Numbered from the stretch's first letter, positions 1 to 9,150 are shown. The stretch: DNA of 64,000 nucleotides from Gemmatimonadales bacterium (GCA_019637315.1 JAHBVU010000010.1:52915-116914); one strand, 5' to 3'. Notes: generated from the letters alone by a model not told the origin. Translations and numbers: made by a program.

Positions 1-1045
1 CGGCCACCACCGCCAGGATTGTCGCAAAGGCCACCGCCGCAATGAAGCCAAGGAATGCCGTCCCGCCGAGGACCTCGGCCAGGAGTGGCGCCGCCATGTT
101 ACCGCCGGCATCGACGCCGCGAATGGCGTCGGGCCCCACCAGCACCATCGCGCCGAAGCCGATCACGAAGGTGAGCAGGTAGAACGCCCCGATCAGGCCG
201 GTGGCATAGAAGACCGACTTTCTCGCTGCCTGCGCATCGGGCACCGTGAAGAAGCGCATCAGGATGTGCGGCAGCCCGGCCGTGCCGAACATCAGCGCCA
301 TACCAAGCGACACCGCGTCCCAGGGATTGGTAACGAGCCGGCCGGGAGCCAGGACGCCCGGGCCGAATCGATCGGCCGCGGCCGAGAACAACGCGGTCGG
401 GCCCATCCCGAATCGGAGCAGGACGAGGCCGGCAAGAATGGTTGCACCCGAGATCAGCAGGACGGCTTTGACGATCTGAACCCAGGTCGTCGCAATCATG
501 CCGCCGGCAAGGACGTACAGGATCATCACGGCGCCAACCAGGACGATGGCGGATTCGTAGCTGATGCCGAACATCAACCGGATCAGGCCGCCGGCGCCGA
601 CCATCTGGGCAATCAGATAGAGCGTCACGGTCGCCAGGGTACCGATTGCGGCTGCCACGCGGATCGGCTTGGAGCGTCGGTGGAGGGCGACCACATCGGT
701 GAAGGTGTACTTGCCAAGATTCCTGAGCGGCTCGGCGATCAGGAAGAGCACCACCGGCCACCCGACCAGCCACCCGGTCGAGTAGATCAGCCCGTCAAAG
801 CCTGTCGTCGCCACCAGGCCGGCGATGCCGAGGAACGAGGCGGCACTCATGTAGTCGCCGGCGAGGGCCCAGCCATTCTGACCCGCGCTGATCGACCGGC
901 CGGCGGCGTAGAACTCCTCGGTTGTCTTGGTGCGCCGGGCAGCCCAGTAGGTGATGCCCAGAGTCAGCGAGATAAAGGCGAGGAAGAAACCGATCGCAAC
1001 CGGGTTGGTACTGCCGATGGCGGTGGTCACTGGTTCCTGGGTCAT
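1..1045 (-). CDS. actP: ActP-like sodium:solute (acetate-type) symporter, C-terminus cut by window edge
   Basis: Reading the minus strand from ATG at 1045 gives about 348 residues without a stop before the window ends, so the gene is partial. The protein is a chain of hydrophobic helices with the solute:sodium symporter pattern after TM1 ([20 protein letters not shown]), followed by [12 protein letters not shown], as in ActP/DhlC-type cation-acetate symporters. The family imports short monocarboxylates with Na+ across the inner membrane. The start overlaps the stop of the DUF485 gene in an ATGA junction (1042-1045), the standard yjcH-actP order, which supports the assignment. Substrate is inferred from family and neighbour; propionate or pyruvate is possible. 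Confidence 0.85.
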   Translation of the reverse strand, partial: MTQEPVTTAIGSTNPVAIGFFLAFISLTLGITYWAARRTKTTEEFYAAGRSISAGQNGWALAGDYMSAASFLGIAGLVATTGFDGLIYSTGWLVGWPVVLFLIAEPLRNLGKYTFTDVVALHRRSKPIRVAAAIGTLATVTLYLIAQMVGAGGLIRLMFGISYESAIVLVGAVMILYVLAGGMIATTWVQIVKAVLLISGATILAGLVLLRFGMGPTALFSAAADRFGPGVLAPGRLVTNPWDAVSLGMALMFGTAGLPHILMRFFTVPDAQAARKSVFYATGLIGAFYLLTFVIGFGAMVLVGPDAIRGVDAGGNMAAPLLAEVLGGTAFLGFIAAVAFATILAVVA

Positions 1046-1317
1046 CGCTCGGCCTCCTTGCGGAGCCGGGCGAGTTCCGGATCGTAGCGGCGGTTGGCCC
1101 AGACCACATAGCCCAGGGTCAGGATCCAGGCCGCGACGATGACCAGGGCCCCAACGGCAATGCCGAGGCTGAGTCCAGGCACGAGCAGTCGGGCCATCAG
1201 GGCCGGGTCGAAGGCTACTAGCAGGATGAAGCCGAAGTAGATCAGCATCATCAGGGCTGTGAGCCCGATTGCAACGCGCCAGCGGGTTCGGGCCAGGGCC
1301 CGGAGCGGTTCTGACAT
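1042..1317 (-). CDS. DUF485 (YjcH-like) small membrane protein
   Basis: The product has 91 residues and two hydrophobic helices (about residues 17-37 and 45-70) with a short cytoplasmic tail ending [18 protein letters not shown]. This size, helix layout and charged tail match the DUF485/YjcH family, which is nearly always encoded directly before an ActP-type symporter, as here, with a 4-nt overlap. It is thought to be an accessory membrane subunit of the transporter, but its biochemical role is not established. No acs gene is visible; the upstream side (1318-1620) opens towards a divergently oriented hydrolase. Confidence 0.85.
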   Translation of the reverse strand: MSEPLRALARTRWRVAIGLTALMMLIYFGFILLVAFDPALMARLLVPGLSLGIAVGALVIVAAWILTLGYVVWANRRYDPELARLRKEAER

Positions 1318-1460
1318 ATCGATGAGCTTGGTGGTCTTGGGTGGCAGGGCAAACCGGGCTAACGTTACCGCTTCCCCGACACTTGAGCAACGATGCGCAT
1401 GCGGGCGGTCGGCTTGAGCAGCCTGATCAATACGGCGTGGCCGGTGCTGCTGGCGGCTCA

Positions 1461-1605
1461 GGCGGCCGGTTCGGAGCCGTCTCGTCCGGTGGACTCGCTC
1501 GTTGTCCTCGCTCCGCGGGCCGATCCGCTACCCAACGTCTCGGCCCTGCGAAGTGTCCTATTTGTGATGAAGCACGGCGCCATCCTGCGCAACGATTCCC
1601 GTTAA
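1461..1605 (+). pseudogene. C-terminal remnant of an exported amidohydrolase
   Basis: The stretch from about 1492 to the TAA at 1603-1605 translates to SLVVLA...DPLPNVSALRS then VLFVMKHGAILRND, which closely matches the last beta-strands of amidohydrolase-superfamily proteins (LADLVVLxxDPLxNxxxLRxVxFVMKxG). The preceding residues GRFGAVSSGGLA, typical of the segment just before, lie in another frame (about 1467-1499), so the gene fragment also carries a small deletion near 1499. No metal-binding HxH domain is found upstream. The fragment sits in the roughly 300-bp gap between the symporter operon and the serine hydrolase. Confidence 0.5.
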
Positions 1606-1621
1606 CAACTTCAGGTACTCC

Positions 1622-3275
1622 ATGACCCGACGACTCCTGTCGTTTCTCCTCCCGGCCGCACTCGGCGCGGCGCCGCTGGCGGCGCAATCGCTCACCCCTG
1701 CGCAGATTCGCGGGATCGACAGCGTCTTTGCTCGATTCGACGGCACCAACCGGCCCGGCTGCGCGGTCGGTGTAGGGCTGGGGGGGGAAGCCGGTCTACC
1801 TTCGCGGGTACGGCATGGCCGACCTCCAGCAGGGGACCCCGATCACCCCGCAGTCGATCTTCCACGTCGCGTCGGTCTCGAAGCAGTTTGCCGCGATTGC
1901 GGTGGCCGGGCTGGCTCAGGACGGCAAACTCTCGCTCGATGACGACGTCAGGAAGCATATTCCCGAGCTGCCAGCTGAGCATCCGCGCTACACGGTACGC
2001 CAGCTGATGTACCATACCGCCGGGGTGCGCGATCACTGGGAACTGTTGGGCTACGCCGGATGGCGCTACCCGTCCGACCTGTTCACCAATGACGACGTGA
2101 TGGACATCCTGGTGCGGCAGAAGGCCCTCAACTTCAACCCCGGCGACGAGTGGATCTATAGCAACGGTGGTTATACGCTGCTGGCCGTCATCGCGGAGCG
2201 GATTGCGGGCAAGTCGCTGCGGGCGCTGTCTGACGAGCGCATCTTCAAGCCGCTCGGCATGACGCGGACTCATGTGCACGACGACCACACCTTCGTGGTT
2301 CCCGGGCGCACGGCGGCGTATCAGGAGGTCAACGGGGTCTGGAAGTCGAGTATTCCCCAGTTCGACACCCACGGCGCCACCAGCCTCTTTACCACGGTCG
2401 AAGACCTGCTCAAGTGGCAGCACAACTTCGAGACCGGCCAGGTCTATGGCAAAGCGCTGCTGCGCGAGGCTGAGACGTCGGGGGTGCTCAACGATGGCCG
2501 CTCGATCAACTACGGCTACGGCGTGTCGGTGGGAACCTACCGGGGCACTCCGGCCTTGGGGCATGGCGGCGCCGACGCTGGCTACCGGGCCGACGTGGTG
2601 CGGTTCCCGGCCCACGGGCTGGACGTCGCGGTGGCGTGCAACTTTGCGGCAGCGACGCCCAACGTCCTCTCGCGGGGCGTGGCGGACATCGTGATCGGCG
2701 ACAAGCTCGCGCCGGCTCCGGTTGTCGAGCCGAAGGAGGTAACGGGAGCGCGGGCCGAGGCCATCGCGGGCACCTATCGTTCCTCGCGCTCCGACTTGGC
2801 CACCGTCTTTCGCGTTCGCGAAGGCAAGCTCGTGCTGGGGCCGATGGGGCCCGGCTTTCCAGTCAACGCAATCGACGATTCCAGGATCCGGATGGGCGGC
2901 AATGAGGGCGTGTTCGTGGGCCCTGCGGGTGGCGCACCGGTCGCCCTTCGCGTGCTTGACGGCGGCAAGCTGGCGGATTCGCTGGTGAGGATGGCTCCCT
3001 TCGAGCCCAATCGTGCGGCACTGGCCCAATACGTCGGCGACTATTGGAGCGATGAGCTTCGGGTCAGCTATCGGATCGAGCAGGGCGACAGCGGGCTGGT
3101 CGTCAAGACCTACAAGCACGGCAGCTTCCCGATGCGGCCCCTGTACCAGGACGCTTTTCAGGCACAGCGCCCGGGGACGATTCGATTTGTCCGAACCGGC
3201 GGCAAGGTGACCGGGTTCCGGGTCTCGGGCGGCCGAGTCAGGAACGTCGTCTTTACACGCGGCACTCGCCCTTGA
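1622..3275 (+). CDS. Exported serine hydrolase (class C beta-lactamase family), apparent frameshift
   Basis: The signal peptide (MTRRLLSFLLPAALGAAPLAAQ) is read from ATG 1622, while the catalytic domain is in the next frame. Skipping one G of the G8 run at 1780-1787 joins GCAVGVGLGG to KPVYLRGYGMADL and yields about 550 residues, normal for this family. Motifs are SVSK (SxxK nucleophile), YSN (YxN) and HGGADAGY (KTG equivalent), then a C-terminal beta-rich domain from about residue 380. Such proteins are periplasmic D-aminopeptidases, esterases or peptidases; substrate unknown. As printed the gene is broken: translation from ATG 1815 would give a protein without export signal. Sequencing error and true frameshift cannot be told apart here. 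Confidence 0.8.
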
Positions 3276-3360
3276 CGGAGGAAAAGGCCGCCCGCTAGGA
3301 TGCACGGTTCGAGGACACTGTTCGTACCTTCCAGGGGCCCTGCGGGTCCGGGAGTGACCG

Positions 3361-4587
3361 ATTCGTCTCAAACCGTTCCGAGCGTGGCGGCCTGACCCCG
3401 CCGTTGCCGCCCGGGTTGCCGCGCCGCCCTACGACGTGGTCGACCGGGCGGAGGCAGCCGAGCTGGCCAAAGGCAATCCGTTCAGTTTTCTGCGCATCTG
3501 CCGGTCGGATATCGATGTGCCGGCGGATCTGTCGGCGTACGACGAGCGCGTCTATCTCAAGGCGCGCGACAATCTCAAAGCCTTCATGAGCGACGGAACC
3601 CTGCTGCAGGATCGGGATCCGTCGCTCTATCTCTACGAGCAGGTCATGGATGGCCGCTCCCAGACCGGCGTGGTCGGCTGCGTCCATATCGATGATTACG
3701 AGCAGGATGTCATCAAGAAGCACGAGCGGACGCGGCCCGACAAGGAAGACGACCGGACCCGCCACGTCCTGGTCACGAACACGCATGCGGAGCCGGTCTT
3801 TCTGACCTATGAGGGGCAGCCGTATCTCGACCGGCTCAACGCCGACGTGATGCGCGGCTTGCCCGTCTACGACTTCACCTCGGACGACGGAGTGCGTCAC
3901 CGGGTCTGGCTGATTCGCGACGCTGACCCGTATCTCGACGCCTTCCGCCGCGTTCCGGCCGCCTACGTTGCCGATGGGCACCACCGATCGGCCGGAGCGT
4001 GGCGCGCCGGGACGGAACGACGGGCCGCCAACCCCCGGCACAGCGGGCTCGAAGAGTACAACTGGTTTCTCGCGGTCCTCTTTCCAGCTGCGCAGCTTTC
4101 GATCATGCCCTACAATCGGGTGGTTCGGGATCTCGGCGGTAAGCCGATCGACGGCGTGCGGGCGGAGCTGGCCGGGCTGGGGTCGTTCGACCCGGTCCCT
4201 GCCGCTCCCGAGACCGGGCCCGGGGTGTTCGGAGTGTATCTGCCCGGGCAGTGGTACCGCCTGGCGATAGACCCGACGACCATCAACGAGCAGGATCCGA
4301 TCAAGTCGCTGGATGCCGAGTTGCTCTACGATCGGGTGCTCGCGCCGATTCTCGGTATCGGTGAGATCCGGACCGATCCGCGAATCGATTTTGTCGGGGG
4401 GATTCGCGGAGCTCGCGAGCTCGAGCGTCTGGTCGACGGAGGTCAGGCCGCGATAGCCTTTCTGCTCCACCCGGTACGCATCGACCAGGTCATGACCGTC
4501 GCCGATGGGGGCGGCATCATGCCACCCAAGACGACCTGGTTCGAACCCAAGCTCAAGAGCGGTCTCTTCATTCACAGTCTCGACTGA
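3361..4587 (+). CDS. DUF1015 family protein, probable ATT start
   Basis: The protein has the DUF1015 landmarks: APPYDVV near the N-terminus, KHERTRPDKEDDRTRH, ADGHHRSA and a final GGIMPPKTTWFEPKLKSG. The first standard start in frame is GTG 3436, but that would cut off the conserved N-terminal block PFRAWRPDPAVAARVAAPP. The frame is open back to the TGA at 3355-3357 with no ATG, GTG or TTG; ATT at 3361 lies 6 nt after GGGAG (3350-3354), so I choose it. From 3361 the product is 408 residues. It precedes serC by 11 bp; DUF1015 genes often accompany serine-pathway genes, but the function is unknown. Confidence 0.8.
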   Translation: MRLKPFRAWRPDPAVAARVAAPPYDVVDRAEAAELAKGNPFSFLRICRSDIDVPADLSAYDERVYLKARDNLKAFMSDGTLLQDRDPSLYLYEQVMDGRSQTGVVGCVHIDDYEQDVIKKHERTRPDKEDDRTRHVLVTNTHAEPVFLTYEGQPYLDRLNADVMRGLPVYDFTSDDGVRHRVWLIRDADPYLDAFRRVPAAYVADGHHRSAGAWRAGTERRAANPRHSGLEEYNWFLAVLFPAAQLSIMPYNRVVRDLGGKPIDGVRAELAGLGSFDPVPAAPETGPGVFGVYLPGQWYRLAIDPTTINEQDPIKSLDAELLYDRVLAPILGIGEIRTDPRIDFVGGIRGARELERLVDGGQAAIAFLLHPVRIDQVMTVADGGGIMPPKTTWFEPKLKSGLFIHSLD

Positions 4588-4598
4588 GACCCAGCCGC

Positions 4599-5690
4599 AT
4601 GCCGTCGGATCGGATCCACAACTTCAATGCCGGGCCGGGCGTGCTGCCCGAGCCCGTCTTGCGCAAAGCCCAGCAGGACATCTGGAACATCGGTGGTTCC
4701 GGCGTCGGCATCATGGAGCACAGCCACCGCGGCAAACTGTTCGAACGGATCCTGGCGGATGCGGACGCGGAGGCACGCCGCTTGGCGGGCATTCCCGACA
4801 ATTACCGGATCCTGTTTATCCAGGGCGGTGCATCGCAGCAGTTCGCCATGGTGCCGATGAACCTGCTCGGCGCCGGGCGGACGGCCGATTACCTGGTCAC
4901 CGGCGTCTGGTCCGAGAAGGCGCTGGACGAGGCTCGCAAGTTCGGGACGGTGCACACCGCCGTGACGGGGCAGGCGAGCGGCTACTCCGCAATCCCTCCG
5001 ACGAGCGAAATCCGCTACTCCACAGACCCGGTCTATGTTCACCTGACGACCAACAACACGATCTACGGAACCCAGTGGGCGTCCGAGCCGCCGGTGCCGG
5101 GTGGTGCGACCCTGGTGGCGGATGCGTCGAGTGACCTCTTCAGCCGCCCGATCGACCTGAGCCGCTATGGCCTCGTCTACGCTGGTGCGCAGAAGAACCT
5201 CGGTCCGTCCGGTATCGTAATGGTCATCATTCGGGACGATCTGGCCGAATGGGCGCCAGGTACGCTGCCGACGATGCTGCAGTACCGGACCTACGTCAAC
5301 GCCAACTCGCTCTACAACACGCCCCCTACGATGGCGATCTACCTCGTGGGGCAGGTGCTCGCCTGGATCCGTGATGCGGGCGGGCTGGCGGCAATGCAGG
5401 AACGGAACCTCGAGAAGGCGCGCCTGCTCTACGACTTCCTCGATGGCAGCGCCATCTTCCGGGGGACGGCCGCGGTTGCGGACCGGTCGGCAATGAACGT
5501 CTGCTTTCGGGCCCGAACCGAGGCGGAAGAGGCTGCCTTCTGTGCCGAGGCCGAGCGACGGGGCCTGGTCGGGCTCAAAGGCCACCGCCTGGCGGGCGGG
5601 ATGCGCGCCAGCCTCTACAACGCATGCCCGAGAGCAAGCGTCGTGGCGCTGGTCGACTTCATGAAGCGATTCGAGCAGGAGAATCGTTAG
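4599..5690 (+). CDS. serC: Phosphoserine aminotransferase SerC
   Basis: This 363-residue PLP enzyme converts 3-phosphohydroxypyruvate and glutamate to phosphoserine, the second step of serine synthesis, and can also serve pyridoxine synthesis. It begins with the family hallmark HNFNAGPGVLPEPVL, has SGVGIMEHSHRG, and the PLP lysine lies in YAGAQKNLGPSG. The end MRASLYNACPRASVVALVDFM is typical. Length matches SerC exactly. It follows the DUF1015 gene at 11 bp and is probably co-transcribed. It converges with sufE; only 17 bp separate the stops and no clear terminator is seen. Cytoplasmic. Confidence 0.95.
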   Translation: MPSDRIHNFNAGPGVLPEPVLRKAQQDIWNIGGSGVGIMEHSHRGKLFERILADADAEARRLAGIPDNYRILFIQGGASQQFAMVPMNLLGAGRTADYLVTGVWSEKALDEARKFGTVHTAVTGQASGYSAIPPTSEIRYSTDPVYVHLTTNNTIYGTQWASEPPVPGGATLVADASSDLFSRPIDLSRYGLVYAGAQKNLGPSGIVMVIIRDDLAEWAPGTLPTMLQYRTYVNANSLYNTPPTMAIYLVGQVLAWIRDAGGLAAMQERNLEKARLLYDFLDGSAIFRGTAAVADRSAMNVCFRARTEAEEAAFCAEAERRGLVGLKGHRLAGGMRASLYNACPRASVVALVDFMKRFEQENR

Positions 5691-5707
5691 GCAGTCGGCA
5701 GCCGCGG

Positions 5708-6121
5708 CTACTCGAGGCGGGCGGCGCCCCGGCGGATCCGCTGCACCACCGCTGCGAGGCCCTGACTCCGCAGCATGCCCAACGCGTCGTCCAGGCCGAG
5801 CAGGTGCAGCAGGTCGGCTGGCAGCTCGCGGGCGGCCGCGATGGGTCCGCCGTCGAGTTCTCGCTGGAGCAGGGCCACGAATCCCCGGACCGTGGGTGAT
5901 TCCCGCGGGACCTCGGCGTGAAGCCGCAGGGCGTCGCCTTCCCGTTCGAGCCAGAGGAATACCGGCGTCTGGCATTCGGTTACGCGATGGCTCTCACGGT
6001 CGGCCGCCGCGTTCAGAGCGTCCGGAACGGGGGGCAGTTTGCGCGACGCGTCGAGCAGCGCTTCGAGGCGGGTCTCACGGTCGGCGGCCTGAAAACGCCG
6101 AATCAGCTTGTCGATCGGCAT
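5708..6121 (-). CDS. sufE: SufE-family cysteine desulfurase sulfur acceptor
   Basis: The product has 137 residues. SufE accepts persulfide sulfur from the cysteine desulfurase SufS and passes it on for Fe-S cluster assembly. The acceptor cysteine sits in the characteristic context HRVTECQTPVFLW (family V.GCQS.VW). Other family features are LPPVPD near the N-terminus, the segment ADSPTVRGF-like RESPTVRGFVALL, and the C-terminal block LLGLDDALGMLRSQGLAAVVQRI. It is divergent from the sulfurtransferase gene at 6171, with a shared 49-bp promoter gap, suggesting joint sulfur-transfer function. The other suf genes are not in the window. Confidence 0.9.
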   Translation of the reverse strand: MPIDKLIRRFQAADRETRLEALLDASRKLPPVPDALNAAADRESHRVTECQTPVFLWLEREGDALRLHAEVPRESPTVRGFVALLQRELDGGPIAAARELPADLLHLLGLDDALGMLRSQGLAAVVQRIRRGAARLE

Positions 6122-6170
6122 GGCAGCCCGGCAAGTTCAGTCATGCCGCAATCTATCCGGAAGGCAGTCG

Positions 6171-7031
6171 ATGGCCATCATGCTTCCCGTACCCCTGGTG
6201 GGTACCGACTGGTTGGCAGAACACCTGGGACAGCCGGGTGTGGTGGTCCTCGATGCCTCCTGGTACCTGCCGCAGATGAATCGCGATCCGCTGCGGGAGT
6301 ACCGCGCCGGCCACATTCCCGGAGCGCTGTTCTGGGATCTGGAAGCGATGTCCGACGCGTCGTCGTCGCTGCCACACATGCTGCCGCCACCCGACCAGGC
6401 CGCTCAGCGGATTGGGGCGCTCGGCGTGAGCAATGCCGATGCCGTGATCGTCTATGACGGTTCCGGCGTCAACCTGAGCGCTCCCAGGGCCTGGTGGCAC
6501 TTCCGGGTGCTCGGCCATGAGCGGGTCGCCGTGCTCGATGGCGGGATGACGCGCTGGCGTGCTGAAGGGCGGGCAGAAGAGTCCGGTGATGCCACCCGCC
6601 CGCCGGCCACATTCCGCGCAGCCGTCGAGCCCCGCCTGGTGCGTTCGATCGCTCAGGTACGCTCGGCCGTCGGGAACCCCGCGATCGGTCTCGTCGATGC
6701 CAGGTCCGCTGGCAGGTTCGAAGGGCGGGAACCCGAGCCTCGCCCTGGCCTGGCTGGCGGCCATATCCCGGGCGCCAAGAATCTGCCCTTTGCGCAGGTA
6801 CTGGATGGCTCGGGGCGCCTGCTTCCGCCGGTGGAGCTCAAAGCCCGATTCGAGTCGGTCGGCATCGACCTCGCCAAGCCGGTCATCGCAACCTGCGGGT
6901 CCGGCGTATCGGCGGCGGCGCTCGCGTTGGGGCTCGAGGTTGCCGGGCATCGGGACTATGCCGTGTATGACGGGTCATGGGCAGAATGGGGTGGTCGCGA
7001 CGACACGCCGATCGAAACGGGCCCGGCCTAG
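6171..7031 (+). CDS. sseA: Two-domain sulfurtransferase, 3-mercaptopyruvate type
   Basis: The 286-residue protein has two rhodanese domains (about residues 8-125 and 150-280). The N-terminal one is inactive (structural) and the C-terminal loop is CGSGVSA, the 3-mercaptopyruvate sulfurtransferase signature (CGSGVTA in characterised enzymes) rather than the CRKG type. It moves sulfur from 3-mercaptopyruvate to thiol or cyanide acceptors in the cytoplasm. ATG 6171 is chosen because GGAAGG (6160-6165) lies about 5 nt upstream; an ATG at 6180 is an alternative. Divergent from sufE. A second sulfurtransferase of a different active-site class lies at 9779. Confidence 0.9.
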   Translation: MAIMLPVPLVGTDWLAEHLGQPGVVVLDASWYLPQMNRDPLREYRAGHIPGALFWDLEAMSDASSSLPHMLPPPDQAAQRIGALGVSNADAVIVYDGSGVNLSAPRAWWHFRVLGHERVAVLDGGMTRWRAEGRAEESGDATRPPATFRAAVEPRLVRSIAQVRSAVGNPAIGLVDARSAGRFEGREPEPRPGLAGGHIPGAKNLPFAQVLDGSGRLLPPVELKARFESVGIDLAKPVIATCGSGVSAAALALGLEVAGHRDYAVYDGSWAEWGGRDDTPIETGPA

Positions 7032-7135
7032 CGTCTGCCTTCGTCGGACTGCCCGGTTTTCGCGCTTGCATCGGTTGGTCGAGAGGGGTAAGCTGAAAGT
7101 GTCCGGTTGATGGTCGGAAGTCGCGGCCAGAGAAT

Positions 7136-7178
7136 GCGGGCGATGGCGTCACGATTGAGTCGTGACGGTGTCGCCCGC
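7136..7178 (+). other. Long near-perfect hairpin upstream of a small basic protein gene
   Basis: GCGGGCGA (7136-7143) pairs with TCGCCCGC (7171-7178) and GTCACGA (7148-7154) with TCGTGAC (7160-7166) around a TTGAG loop, giving a stem of about 19 pairs with one mismatch. It begins about 105 bp after the sulfurtransferase stop and ends 50 bp before ATG 7228. There is no strong U-tract after it, so it is not a textbook terminator; it may be a leader RNA structure of the next gene or an attenuator. Confidence 0.5.
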
Positions 7179-7227
7179 TTTGCATTGGCGGCCTCCCGAA
7201 TCCGAGGCCTTCCACGAGGAGGAGACT

Positions 7228-7464
7228 ATGCCAGGTCGACAGACACGCAGCACGCCCGCGAAGGTTCATCGCACCCCGGCTGGGAAGGCCGAGCGGACAG
7301 CAGGGCCTCGTCCCGACCCGCAGGCCGATGGTGACAGCAGCGCACTCGAAACGGGGCGCGCGTCCTCAGGCAAGGAGAAGGGGCCGACGGAACGTCGTGC
7401 CTGGCGGGAGCAGCAGGCCGAGGCCGAGCGTCAGGGCGACACGCCGAGCAAGCCGCGAGAGTAG
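7228..7464 (+). CDS. Small basic, disordered protein of unknown function
   Basis: A strong ribosome site (GAGGAGGAG at 7216-7224) precedes ATG 7228, which opens 78 codons. The protein is rich in Arg, Lys, Thr, Pro, Glu and Gln, has no hydrophobic segment and no cysteine, and looks natively unfolded (MPGRQTRSTPAKVHRTPAGK, then TERRAWREQQAEAERQ). I do not recognise a family; a nucleoid-associated or stress-type small protein is possible but unproven. The excellent Shine-Dalgarno and the conserved-looking leader hairpin at 7136-7178 argue that it is a real gene. It converges with the O-antigen-ligase gene, 9 bp from its stop. Confidence 0.55.
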   Translation: MPGRQTRSTPAKVHRTPAGKAERTAGPRPDPQADGDSSALETGRASSGKEKGPTERRAWREQQAEAERQGDTPSKPRE

Positions 7465-7473
7465 CGGGCCCGG

Positions 7474-9084
7474 CTATCGACAGCGAGCGAGCAGCTGCTT
7501 GGGCCTGCTGTGGTTGGGGAGCAACGCAGCCGCTCGGCGCGCGTGGGGAAGCGCAACGTCACAGCCGGTCCGGCCGGCGACGAACAGATGCAACCGGTAG
7601 TTGCCCGGGTCGTAGCGCAGGGCCTCGCGCATCTGTGAAACCGGGTATCCCGTGCCGGCCGCCTCGATGGCCGCAAGCTGTCCGACGCTCTTGGCTGTCA
7701 GCGCACCAAGCACAAGGGCAAAGCCGGCCAGGATCCGCCCTCGGCGTCCCGCGAGCGGGATGGCCGTGACCTCGCGGGTAACCGGTGTCAGCGCGCCAAG
7801 CCCGATCATGGTGACCAGGGTTGGTGCGGCCAACAGCAGCACGGCGTCGAAAGCGCCCTGGCTGGCCGCGGCGGCCACCACGCCGACTGCAGCAACGCTC
7901 GCAGCGGTCTGGTCAGGGTCCCTGACCCTCCGCAGCAGCACGGTCATGAGGGCCCCGAGAAACCCCAGCCAGGTCAGGGCGCCCAGAGTGCCCCGCTCGG
8001 TCAGCAGGGCAATCCAGTCGCTCGACGGCCAGGGATTGGTCGGGATCGGATCGTTGCCCGCGAACGACGGGTCACCTGCGGTCGTCACCAGCGGGTAGGC
8101 GACCATCCAGTTGCCGGGGCCGACGCCCAGCAGCGGGTCGGTGCGCACCAGGTTGAGGGAGTTCTGGTACTGGATCAGGCGCCCGCGGCCCGACCCATCT
8201 CGGTAGTTGAGCACGCCGCGGAGCGAGTCCCGATAGGGCGAGTCACTTCGCCAGTCGAGCCGATTCGGCAGCAGCAAGGCGGCCACGACGCCGATCCCTA
8301 TGGCGAACAGTCCCAACCGGAGCCGCCCGCCGAGGGGGGCGGCCCCCGCACGACCGGCGACCAGGCGGGTCAGTCCCGCCGCAAGCACCACCGCTGCCAG
8401 TCCGACCCACGCGGCGCGCGACCGCGACAGCACGATCACCGCTGGAAGCGCCGCCAGGCCAAGCACCGCCACGCCGCTGCCAAGCCAGCTTCGGGCGCGG
8501 ACCAGCAGCCAGCCGGCCAGTGGTACGCCGATGACCGCAAGGTGCGCAAGGAAGTTGCGGTTGCCCAGCGTGCCGCCTGGTGCGCGGGTGCCGGCCCAGA
8601 GCGGCGAGGACCATCCGTATGCCTGGGCCAATCCGGTCGACGCCGCGGCAACGATGGCGAGCACGACGAGGCCCAGCAGAAAGCGCCGTCCGATCTGTCC
8701 CGCGACGAATCGACTGGCCCAGAAGACCGTGGCACCGCCCGCGATGACTCCGAAGCTTCGGGCCGAGTTCCAGCCGTTGGCGGCCAGCAGCGCCGAGAGC
8801 GCGCTGGTGGCAACTACCGCCGCCAGGCCGAGGTCGACCACGCCCAACCGGAGCGTAGTAACCCGGGCCAGGATCAGCAGCCCGGCGAGCAGTGCCGATC
8901 CGAGCAGCGCCGTTTCCTTGGGCACTGTGAAGCGGTCCAGGTCGAACAGGGGAGACGCTACCACTGCAAGAGTGGCGGCAAGGGTGCCGATTCCCAGCAC
9001 CAGGGCCACCGCCGTGGCGGCAACGCGATGTTCGATTGTCCCGGCGGGACGAGGAGGGGATAGGGGGTCTGAGCCGAGCGGCAT
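7474..9084 (-). CDS. O-antigen ligase / Wzy_C-family polytopic membrane protein
   Basis: From ATG 9084 the protein has 536 residues, with about ten or more hydrophobic helices through residue 400. A large non-membrane loop contains RDGSGRGRLIQYQNSLNLV and RTDPLLGVGPGNW, then PSSDWIALLTERGTLGALTW, the usual Wzy_C/O-antigen-ligase pattern in which a periplasmic loop carries the catalytic histidine or arginines. The C-terminal 70 residues (MREALRYDPGNYRLHLFVAG) resemble a single TPR-like helical pair. It probably ligates or polymerises a surface polysaccharide; no other polysaccharide genes adjoin, so the substrate is unknown. A longer upstream reading into the next gene's antisense was rejected. 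Confidence 0.75.
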   Translation of the reverse strand: MPLGSDPLSPPRPAGTIEHRVAATAVALVLGIGTLAATLAVVASPLFDLDRFTVPKETALLGSALLAGLLILARVTTLRLGVVDLGLAAVVATSALSALLAANGWNSARSFGVIAGGATVFWASRFVAGQIGRRFLLGLVVLAIVAAASTGLAQAYGWSSPLWAGTRAPGGTLGNRNFLAHLAVIGVPLAGWLLVRARSWLGSGVAVLGLAALPAVIVLSRSRAAWVGLAAVVLAAGLTRLVAGRAGAAPLGGRLRLGLFAIGIGVVAALLLPNRLDWRSDSPYRDSLRGVLNYRDGSGRGRLIQYQNSLNLVRTDPLLGVGPGNWMVAYPLVTTAGDPSFAGNDPIPTNPWPSSDWIALLTERGTLGALTWLGFLGALMTVLLRRVRDPDQTAASVAAVGVVAAAASQGAFDAVLLLAAPTLVTMIGLGALTPVTREVTAIPLAGRRGRILAGFALVLGALTAKSVGQLAAIEAAGTGYPVSQMREALRYDPGNYRLHLFVAGRTGCDVALPHARRAAALLPNHSRPKQLLARCR

Positions 9085-9150
9085 GGCCCCCCATTGTAGA
9101 CGAGGATGGAACCGCGTCAACCTGTCCGGGACCTGTTTACATTGCCAAGT

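Noticed and set aside
1692..3371. Long open frame antisense to the serine hydrolase (559 codons)
   Set aside because: Composition is that of a GC-rich antisense shadow (His/Arg/Asp-rich, no fold), while the plus strand carries clear catalytic motifs.
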